The notes beneath the pieces are model-generated. The model saw nothing but the letters and a program-made list of their open reading frames with translations, had not been told where the DNA came from and did not search any database. 12,128 bases of DNA. It comes from an uncultured Clostridia bacterium. Its GTDB lineage: Bacteria; Bacillota; Clostridia; Oscillospirales; Ruminococcaceae. The DNA is taken from contig CALERQ010000026.1 in NCBI GenBank assembly GCA_937907305.1, positions 1 through 12,128 on the forward strand, read 5' to 3'. The translations under genes and the position numbers were made by a program. Positions 7,098-12,128 of the stretch are shown piece by piece (position 1 is the first letter of the stretch; each line of letters begins with the position of its first letter).

Positions 7098-7676
7098 ATG
7101 GCCGCACCGAGAAAGGACAACATCAAGGAAAAGATATTGCAGGCCACCACCGAGCTGCTCAAGACGACCGCGCTGGCGGATATCTCGCTGGCGGAGATCG
7201 CGGCGGCGGCCGGGATCTCCAAGTGGACGCTGTACTACCACTACAAAACCAAAAACGAGGTTTTTCTGGATATCACCCAGCGTTTTTTGAATGAGCAGTG
7301 GGAGGATCTGATCCGCTGGACCGAGAACAAAGAGAAAGACACCAGTCTGAACCGGCTGGTGCGGTATGTAGCGGAGCGGGATATTGCCTCTGCCGGGCTG
7401 CGCCTGCAGCTGCTGGCGGAAGCCCAGCTGGGGAATGAGACCCTGCGGCGGAACCTGACCACCCTGTATCAGAACTTTCAGGGGCTTATCCGGGGGAAGA
7501 TAGCCGAGCGTACCGCGCTGCCGGCCGATTTTTTGACCTGGCTGCTGCTTTTGGTCTGCGATGGCATCATCGTGCAGGAATCCATCGGCAACACGGCCTT
7601 TGACCGGGAGGCCTTCCTCACTGAGGGAATTCGGTACCTGCGGGAGCTGAGCGCCGCACCGCAGGAGAACGACTGA
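7098..7676 (+). CDS. TetR-family transcriptional regulator
   Basis: A 192-residue repressor-type protein. The N-terminal DNA-binding domain has the family helix-turn-helix: ISLAEIAAAAGISKWTLYYH at 29-48, followed by YKTKNEVFLDI. The rest (about 65-185) is helical and should bind a small ligand; it matches no sub-family I can name, so the effector is unknown. AAAGGAG lies 7 bases before the ATG. The gene is divergent from the redox operon, with 195 bases between starts and two inverted repeats there, the usual arrangement for a TetR protein that represses its neighbour and itself. It also precedes the ribosomal GTPase-nuclease fusion by 46 bases with no terminator between, so it probably controls that gene too. 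The TetR family name says nothing about tetracycline here. Confidence 0.9.
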   Translation: MAAPRKDNIKEKILQATTELLKTTALADISLAEIAAAAGISKWTLYYHYKTKNEVFLDITQRFLNEQWEDLIRWTENKEKDTSLNRLVRYVAERDIASAGLRLQLLAEAQLGNETLRRNLTTLYQNFQGLIRGKIAERTALPADFLTWLLLLVCDGIIVQESIGNTAFDREAFLTEGIRYLRELSAAPQEND

Positions 7677-7722
7677 TTATACTGGAGTGAGCGAAACGAC
7701 AACGGAAAGGGGTGGGACCGCC

Positions 7723-10266
7723 ATGGCACAGAAGAATATCACGCTGGGACTGGTGGCCCATGTGGACAGCGGCAAGACCACCCTGACCGAAGCCATGCTG
7801 GTGGGGGCTGGAGCGCTGCGGCAGGCCGGGCGGGTGGACCACGGGGATGCCTTCCTGGATAACCATGCCCTGGAACGCAGCCGGGGAATTACCATATTCG
7901 CCAAGGAGGCAAGGCTGGCCCTGCCCCATACTGTCCTGACCCTGCTGGATACCCCCGGACACGCTGACTTTGGGGCGGAGATGGAGCGGACACTGGCGGT
8001 GTTGGATTACGCGGTGCTCATTATCAGTGGGACGGACGGCGTGCAGGCCCACACCGAAACGCTGTGGCGGCTGCTGGAACGGTACCGCATCCCCACATTT
8101 ATTTTTGTGAACAAAATGGACCAGCCGGGCGCTGACCGCGCACGCATTCTGGAGGAGCTGCAAAGGAAGCTCTCCCCTGCCTGCCTGCCCTACGATGCCG
8201 AAGAAGAAACGCTGGCACTGTGCGATGAACGGCTGATGGCGGATTACCTGGAAAGCGGAACACTGACCGAGGCAAGCCTTGCCGCCGCCCTTGCCCGGCG
8301 GGCGTGGTTCCCCTGCTGGTTTGGGGCGGCGCTGCGGCAGGAGGGCATTGCCGGGCTGCTGGAGGGGCTGGACCGGCTGACCCTGGCCCCGGCCTATTTG
8401 CCGGACTTCGCGGCAAGAGTATATAAAATCTCGACCGACGCGCAGGGCAACCGGCTGACCCACCTGAAGGTGACCGGCGGTGCATTGAAGGTCCGCATGG
8501 CCCTGCCGGGCGGGGAGAAGATCACCCAGATACGGCTGTATAATGGAGCCAAATACCAGGCGGTGGAGGAAGCCCCTGCCGGAACTATCGCTGCTGTAAC
8601 CGGCCTGAGCCAAAGCTATGCCGGGGAAGGTCTGGGTGCCGAGCGGGAGGGGAGCTCTCCCCTGCTGGAGCCGGTGATAAGCTGCCGGCTGACCCTGCCG
8701 GAGGGCATCGACCCCCACACCGCCCTGACCCTGCTGCGCCAGTTGGAGCAGGAGGACCCGCAACTCCACCTGGAGTGGGAGGATCAGAAGCGCGAGATCC
8801 GGGTGCGGCTGATGGGAGAGATCCAACAGGAGATATTGCAGAGTGTGGCGATGGAACGCTTTGGGCTGGCCATTGGCTTTGAGGAGGGGAGCATTCTCTA
8901 CAAGGAGACCATTGCCGCCCCGGTGGAGGGCATTGGTCACTATGAGCCGCTGCGCCACTATGCCGAGGTGCACCTGCTGATGGAGCCGCTGCCCCGCGGC
9001 AGCGGACTGCGATTTGAAAGCGACTGCCCCACCGATAAGCTGGACCTGAACTGGCAGCGGCTGATATTGACCCACCTGGCGGAAAAGGCCCATAAGGGGA
9101 TACTGACCGGCTCCCCTATCACCGATATGAAGATCACACTGATCGCCGGTCGGGCCCACCAAAAGCATACCGAAGGCGGGGATTTTCGGGAGGCGACCTA
9201 CCGGGCGGTGCGGCAAGGGCTGCGCATGGCGGAAAGTGTTCTATTGGAGCCGTGGTGCCGCTTTACGCTGACGGTGCCGGCCGAGCAGCTGGGCCGGGCC
9301 ATGAACGATCTGCAGCAGCGGGAAGCCGCCTGTGAGCCGCCAGAAATGCAGCCGGAAACCGCCACCCTGCGAGGGACGGCGGCACTGGACGCCCTGCGGG
9401 ACTACCCAGCCGAGGTATTGCGCTACACCCGCGGACGGGGACGGCTGAGCTGGGAGCCGGATGGCTATGCCCCCTGCCGCCGCCCGGAGGAAGTAATAGC
9501 CGCCTGCGGTTATGACTGCGACACCGATACCGCGAATACGGCGGATTCGGTCTTTTGCAGCCGGGGAGCCGGACATACCGTGCGGTGGGATGAGGTACCG
9601 GGCATGGCGCACATCCAGACAAATGTGCTGAAGGCGGACGAGGAACCGGAGGAACCGGTTGTGACCCGGCAGCGCAGTGAGGCCTACCGGGGTTCCCTTT
9701 TGCAGGATAAAGAGCTGATGCGCATCTTTGAGATGACCTACGGACCCATCAAGCGGCGGAGCGGCGAAGCGCTGCATACCCCAAAGTCGGCCGGGAGAAA
9801 TCCCAAGCCGGGGAAAGCGGCGCCCCTGCCCGAGGGGCCGGAATACCTGCTGGTGGATGGGTACAATATCATCTTTGCGTGGGAGGAGCTGGCCGAACTG
9901 GCCAGGACCGACCTGGACGCTGCCCGGCACCGGCTTATCCAGATCCTGTGCAACTACCAGGGCTACCGGCAGTGTGAGCTGATCCTGGTCTTTGACGCCT
10001 ACAAGGTAAAGGGCAATCCCGGCAATATTGAACGGCACCATGGCATCAGCGTAGTATACACCAAAGAAGCCGAGACGGCGGACATGTATATTGAGAAGGT
10101 GACCCACACACTGGCCAAGGAGCACCGGGTGCGGGTGGCGACCTCCGATGGACTGGAGCAGATCATCATACTGGGGCACGGGGCGGTACGGGTACCGGCC
10201 CGGCAGTTCCGGGAGGAAGTGCGGCAGGTGGAGGAAGCCATTCGGGAGATCCTGGAGAACATGTAA
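7723..10266 (+). CDS. TetM-like ribosomal GTPase fused to a YacP/Rae1-type NYN ribonuclease domain
   Basis: An 847-residue two-part protein. Residues 1-630 are a translational GTPase of the TetM/EF-G group: P-loop AHVDSGKT 12-19, RGITI 54-58, DTPGH 76-80, NKMD 130-133, then EF-G-like domains II-V. Residues 707-847 form a PIN-like NYN domain close to Bacillus Rae1 (YacP), which cuts mRNA in the ribosomal A site: LLVDGYN with Asp712, LVFDAY with Asp758, ETAD with Glu784 and Asp787, ATSD with Asp809, so all acidic positions are kept. A charged, proline-rich linker (about 635-706) joins them. At the domain IV loop where TetM has YYSPVST this protein has AHQKHTEGGDFR, so tetracycline protection is doubtful. 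The frame opens at a GTG at 7687, but ATG 7723 follows GGAAAGGGGTGGG and starts the conserved part. Probably one transcript with the TetR gene. Confidence 0.9.
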   Translation: MAQKNITLGLVAHVDSGKTTLTEAMLVGAGALRQAGRVDHGDAFLDNHALERSRGITIFAKEARLALPHTVLTLLDTPGHADFGAEMERTLAVLDYAVLIISGTDGVQAHTETLWRLLERYRIPTFIFVNKMDQPGADRARILEELQRKLSPACLPYDAEEETLALCDERLMADYLESGTLTEASLAAALARRAWFPCWFGAALRQEGIAGLLEGLDRLTLAPAYLPDFAARVYKISTDAQGNRLTHLKVTGGALKVRMALPGGEKITQIRLYNGAKYQAVEEAPAGTIAAVTGLSQSYAGEGLGAEREGSSPLLEPVISCRLTLPEGIDPHTALTLLRQLEQEDPQLHLEWEDQKREIRVRLMGEIQQEILQSVAMERFGLAIGFEEGSILYKETIAAPVEGIGHYEPLRHYAEVHLLMEPLPRGSGLRFESDCPTDKLDLNWQRLILTHLAEKAHKGILTGSPITDMKITLIAGRAHQKHTEGGDFREATYRAVRQGLRMAESVLLEPWCRFTLTVPAEQLGRAMNDLQQREAACEPPEMQPETATLRGTAALDALRDYPAEVLRYTRGRGRLSWEPDGYAPCRRPEEVIAACGYDCDTDTANTADSVFCSRGAGHTVRWDEVPGMAHIQTNVLKADEEPEEPVVTRQRSEAYRGSLLQDKELMRIFEMTYGPIKRRSGEALHTPKSAGRNPKPGKAAPLPEGPEYLLVDGYNIIFAWEELAELARTDLDAARHRLIQILCNYQGYRQCELILVFDAYKVKGNPGNIERHHGISVVYTKEAETADMYIEKVTHTLAKEHRVRVATSDGLEQIIILGHGAVRVPARQFREEVRQVEEAIREILENM

Positions 10267-10273
10267 AAGTGGG

Positions 10274-10306
10274 GAGGCTGCCCAAGGCGGGCGGCCTCCT
10301 CTTTGG
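10274..10306 (+). terminator. intrinsic terminator after the fusion gene
   Basis: A 10-pair stem, GAGGCTGCCC and GGGCGGCCTC with one G-U pair, with loop AAGGC, starts 8 bases after the stop codon and is followed by CTCTTTGG. The T-run is weak but the stem is strong. Confidence 0.65.
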
Positions 10307-10332
10307 CGCTGGGGATGAGGATAAAGGAAAAG

Positions 10333-10416
10333 GCGGCGGAGCCACGGCGGGCACCGCCCGCCGACGCCAGGCGAAGCCTGGCGGATTTCGCCCGGAGGGC
10401 GAAACGGCTCCGCCGC
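10333..10416. repeat. 84-base cloverleaf (four-way junction) element
   Basis: An outer stem of 11 perfect pairs (10333-10343 with 10406-10416) encloses three arms, each with an 8-pair perfect stem and a 3-base loop: 10345-10363 (loop ACC), 10365-10383 (loop GAA) and 10386-10404 (loop GGA). Only one or two bases separate the parts, so nearly every base pairs. It lies between convergent genes. On the minus strand it is followed by CTTTTCCTTT, so it can also serve as the terminator of the DUF11 gene. It could be an intergenic repeat of the REP type, a structured RNA or a DNA cruciform; no protein-coding content is likely. Confidence 0.75.
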
Positions 10417-10442
10417 AGCTGGGGCTCTGCAGGGATTTGAAC

Positions 10443-11297
10443 TTACACGGTGCCGGTGACGACCAGCTTGGCGACACCAGGGGTGATGCGCCACAAGCCG
10501 GTTTCGGCATCCTGTGCGGCGGCAGCCGCCGGGACGGTGATGGTACCGGCCGTAGTGGCAAATACTCCGGTGGTGGTATCATAGGTGTAATCGGCGCCAA
10601 GGGTAAGCGTCCTGCCATCCAGGGTAACTGTAAGACCGCTGAGAATGGGATCAAAGGTATCGGTAACGATGACATAATCCGCGGCGGTGGTGGCCGTATT
10701 GCCGCTGTTCTGCAGGTAGAAAGTATAGGTGACGGTACCGTTTTCCACCACATTGGTGGGGCACATACCCTTACTGATGGAAAGCCGCAGGGTCTCCTCT
10801 GCCGTGACAACGGCCTGTACGGTGATGGGGTTGCCGAGATTTTCACCAGTGATGACCGCGGTATTGGTGATGGTGCTGCCGGCCGCAGGCGGGGCATAGC
10901 CATTGGTTTTTGCCTCATAGAGCAGCAGGACGCTGCCGCCGCCGGGGACGGTGATACCGCTGAGGACAAGCGGAGACCCGGCGGTCACGGTGGGGGCGGT
11001 CTGCAGGGTACCATTGCTGAAATACTTCACCGAGCCTTCCACATAGGTGAGCGGGACCAGCGTACCATCGCCGAAATCGTATTCACCCAAATTATCGGTG
11101 ACAGTGAGACCGGTATAGGCGGCGCTGCCGCCATTGCGGATGCTGATGGCGTAGGTGACGGTATCGGAATTGCCATAGGCGGGCAGGACCGCGGTTTTTT
11201 CGGCAGAGAGGACTTCGACCAGCTGACCCTCCACGGTATTGGAATTGGTGGAGGTATCGCGATAGGAAAGGGTTGCGGTATTATAAAATGCAGCCAT
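10443..11297 (-). CDS. DUF11-repeat protein of unknown function
   Basis: A 284-residue protein with two beta-rich repeats of the DUF11 type: residues about 33-71 (EKTAV...DTVTYAISIRNGG...LTVTDNLG) and about 173-215 (SISKG...NGTVTYTFYLQNSGN...VIVTDTF). The start MAAFYNTATLSY is one I recognise from many proteins of Clostridia, of unknown role. DUF11 repeats usually occur in cell-surface proteins as immunoglobulin-like stalks, yet there is no signal peptide, membrane segment, LPxTG motif or other anchor here. It might be exported by an unusual route, be a spore-coat-like component, or stay inside the cell. Start 11297 is preceded by AGGAGGG with 9 bases between. Thr, Val and Gly are abundant and only one Cys is present. 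No convincing promoter could be assigned upstream. Confidence 0.8.
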   Translation of the reverse strand: MAAFYNTATLSYRDTSTNSNTVEGQLVEVLSAEKTAVLPAYGNSDTVTYAISIRNGGSAAYTGLTVTDNLGEYDFGDGTLVPLTYVEGSVKYFSNGTLQTAPTVTAGSPLVLSGITVPGGGSVLLLYEAKTNGYAPPAAGSTITNTAVITGENLGNPITVQAVVTAEETLRLSISKGMCPTNVVENGTVTYTFYLQNSGNTATTAADYVIVTDTFDPILSGLTVTLDGRTLTLGADYTYDTTTGVFATTAGTITVPAAAAAQDAETGLWRITPGVAKLVVTGTV

Positions 11298-11404
11298 AAA
11301 ATTATTCCCTCCTGAGATCTCATTGGGAAAGCGGGCGGGCGCCGGCTCTCCGGTATCAGTTTATGCCGGCGTGCAAAAATGCGTGTTCCCTGCCCTTTTG
11401 CGGC

Positions 11405-11433
11405 TTGACACCGGTTGACAATCGTGATATTAT
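11405..11433 (+). promoter_or_regulatory. strong promoter of the tRNA-Ala array
   Basis: -35 TTGACA (11405-11410), a 17-base spacer, and -10 TATTAT (11428-11433) extended by TGA before it. A second TTGACA stands at 11415-11420 without a matching -10. Transcription should start near 11440, about 26 bases before the first tRNA-like unit, as expected for a stable-RNA promoter. Confidence 0.8.
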
Positions 11434-11465
11434 AGATGAGCAGTTTTGAGAGCCGCAAAAGATAT

Positions 11466-11541
11466 GGGCCCGTGGCTCAGTTGGGAGAGCGCCGCGTTCG
11501 CATCCCTATGGTCACACATCGACCTGCGAGTTTCAGCCCAT
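11466..11541 (+). pseudogene. tRNA-Ala-like unit 1, 3' half not tRNA
   Basis: The first 40 bases have the tRNA shape: GGGCCCG, D-arm GCTC/GAGC and a TTCGCAT anticodon loop (CGC). The anticodon stem is broken (CCGCG against CCCTA), and no normal T-arm, acceptor 3' strand or CCA follows. Its anticodon-stem 5' strand and acceptor base 7 differ from the other copies, so it may come from a different tRNA-Ala variant. Confidence 0.75.
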
Positions 11542-11634
11542 GATTTCGGAGAGAATTTCCTCCGGAATCTTCCAAAATCGAAAAACTTGAAAATCTGCTT
11601 TTTGTTGCGAAAATCCCGCAAAAAGCGGCAATAT

Positions 11635-11710
11635 GGGCCCATAGCTCAGCTGGGAGAGCGTTCGGTTCGCATCCCTATGGTCGCACATCAACCTGTGAGT
11701 TTCAGCCCAT
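11635..11710 (+). pseudogene. tRNA-Ala-like unit 2, 3' half not tRNA
   Basis: Bases 1-40 match the intact tRNA-Ala except one D-loop base (C for T). From base 41 the sequence departs: the anticodon stem pairs at only 3 of 5 positions, a T-arm-like hairpin (CACA-TCAACC-TGTG) replaces the normal one, and the unit ends in GCCCAT at bases 71-76, which can pair with ATGGGC at its 5' edge. It cannot be charged as a normal tRNA. Confidence 0.75.
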
Positions 11711-11803
11711 GATTTCGGAGAGAAATTCCCCCGAAATCTTCCAAAATCGAAAAACTTGAAAATCTGCTTTTTGTTGCAAAACCTCCGCAAAAAGCGGCAA
11801 TAT

Positions 11804-11879
11804 GGGCCCATAGCTCAGTTGGGAGAGCGTTCGGTTCGCATCCCTATGGTCGCACATCGACCTGTGAGTTTCAGCCCAT
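11804..11879 (+). pseudogene. tRNA-Ala-like unit 3, 3' half not tRNA
   Basis: The first 40 bases are identical to the intact tRNA-Ala, then the same replaced 3' part as unit 2, with CACA-TCGACC-TGTG. The break from tRNA sequence falls at the same place, two bases past the anticodon loop, in all three units. Confidence 0.75.
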
Positions 11880-11972
11880 GATTTCGGAGAGAAATTCCCC
11901 CGAAATCTTCCAAAATCGAAAAACTTGAAAATCTGCTTTTTGTTGCAAAACCTCCGCAAAAAGCGGCAATAT

Positions 11973-12048
11973 GGGCCCATAGCTCAGTTGGGAGAGCGTT
12001 CGGTTCGCATCCGAGAGGTCGAGGGTTCGAATCCCTTTGGGTCCACCA
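11973..12048 (+). tRNA. tRNA-Ala, anticodon CGC
   Basis: A complete 76-base cloverleaf with encoded CCA. The acceptor stem is GGGCCCA with TGGGTCC, giving the G3-U70 pair that marks tRNA-Ala. D-arm GCTC/GAGC; anticodon stem TTCGG/CCGAG around TTCGCAT (anticodon CGC, codon GCG); T-arm GAGGG/CCCTT around TTCGAAT; discriminator A. It is the last unit of the array and the only functional-looking one. Its 5' end keeps the 169-base phase of the repeats. Confidence 0.97.
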
Positions 12049-12055
12049 TTTTGAG

Positions 12056-12086
12056 AAAAATCACCGCCAAATCGGCGGTGATTTTT
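12056..12086 (+). terminator. intrinsic terminator of the tRNA array
   Basis: A 13-pair perfect stem, AAAAATCACCGCC with GGCGGTGATTTTT, and loop AAATC, 8 bases after the tRNA CCA. The A-run and T-run on either side make it able to work in both directions. The remaining 42 bases to the window end show no recognisable feature. Confidence 0.9.
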
Positions 12087-12128
12087 CGTTTGACCACAAT
12101 CATACCACAGACGGCAGAAAATCCTGAC

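Larger units (their letters stand above)
11466..11972 (+). repeat. three tandem 169-bp units, each starting with a tRNA-Ala 5' half
   Basis: Units start at 11466, 11635 and 11804, and the intact tRNA starts at 11973: the period is exactly 169 bases each time. Units 2 and 3 differ at only two positions (11650 and 11819; 11690 and 11859). Unit 1 differs from unit 3 at about 15 positions. Each unit is 40 bases matching tRNA-Ala, about 38 bases that resemble a diverged tRNA 3' half, then an AT-richer spacer with two hairpins. One promoter upstream and one terminator downstream enclose the whole array, so it should be made as one RNA of about 640 bases. Confidence 0.92.

Noticed and set aside
7723..9700. 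Tetracycline resistance determinant
   Set aside because: The GTPase core is TetM-like, but the domain IV loop lacks the SPV residues and the protein ends in a nuclease domain. The neighbouring TetR-family gene is not evidence for tetracycline.
10425..10447. tRNA 3'-end-like sequence (GTTCAAATCCCTGCAGAG on the minus strand) as an attachment site
   Set aside because: The matching 5' T-stem strand does not pair and no integrase or second copy of the site is present in the window; probably chance.
7618..10494. Long minus-strand frames opposite the TetR and fusion genes
   Set aside because: No motifs, no ribosome binding sites, and they run through the ends of real genes. The plus-strand product is conserved from end to end.
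10269..11315. Plus-strand frame running through the terminator, the cloverleaf and opposite the DUF11 gene
   Set aside because: It translates hairpin DNA and has a Gly/Asp-rich nonsense composition; the DUF11 protein on the minus strand is recognisable.
11430..11980. Three similar minus-strand reading frames of 70-92 codons in the tRNA array
   Set aside because: They are copies produced by the 169-bp repeat, and because 169 is not a multiple of three they fall in different frames. They run antisense through tRNA sequence and have no ribosome site.
11466..12048. CRISPR array
   Set aside because: The period of 169 with near-identical whole units is a tandem duplication; there are no short repeats with unique spacers and no cas genes.

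Overview
The window looks like chromosomal DNA of an anaerobic, fairly GC-rich member of the Clostridia (Oscillospiraceae/Ruminococcaceae type is my guess). The reasons are strong GGAGG-type ribosome binding sites, sigma-A promoters with 17-base spacers, a flavoprotein/DUF1667 gene set typical of anaerobes, a DUF11-repeat protein beginning MAAFYNTATLSY, and a YacP/Rae1-type NYN domain.

Layout. (1) 1-1579, minus strand: a metal-resistance operon read from an ArsR/SmtB-type sensor through a small stand-alone heavy-metal-binding (HMA) protein into a P1B-type metal ATPase cut by the window edge. Its promoter carries three TCATATG boxes exactly 16 bases apart. (2) 1753-6981, minus strand: a four-gene redox operon. 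It encodes a GlpA-like flavoprotein with a BON-like N-terminus and a C-terminal [2Fe-2S] domain, a two-dinucleotide-fold FAD/NAD(P)H oxidoreductase, a small Cys-rich DUF1667 protein and an alkyl-DHAP-synthase-like FAD oxidase. The genes overlap or nearly touch and end at an intrinsic terminator. (3) 7039-10306, plus strand: a divergently read TetR-family regulator followed, 46 bases later, by an 847-residue protein joining a TetM-like ribosomal GTPase to a YacP/Rae1-like ribonuclease domain. (4) 10333-10416: an 84-base element that folds as a perfect four-way cloverleaf, between two convergent genes. (5) 10443-11297, minus strand: a DUF11-repeat protein. (6) 11405-12086, plus strand: a promoter, three exact 169-bp tandem units that each begin with the 5' half of tRNA-Ala, then one intact tRNA-Ala(CGC) and a strong terminator.

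How the parts work together. The metal operon is a self-contained sensor, carrier and exporter module. The redox operon probably oxidises glycerol 3-phosphate or a related hydroxy-phosphate; the AGPS-like member raises the possibility of a link to ether lipids. The TetR protein sits where it could control both the redox operon and its own fusion-gene operon, and there are two 18-bp inverted repeats between the two promoters.

The strongest candidates for something little described are the ribosomal GTPase-endoribonuclease fusion, whose residues at the tetracycline-dislodging loop do not match TetM; the tandem array of tRNA-Ala halves; and the cloverleaf element. All functional statements rest on reading motifs by eye; no database search was possible.
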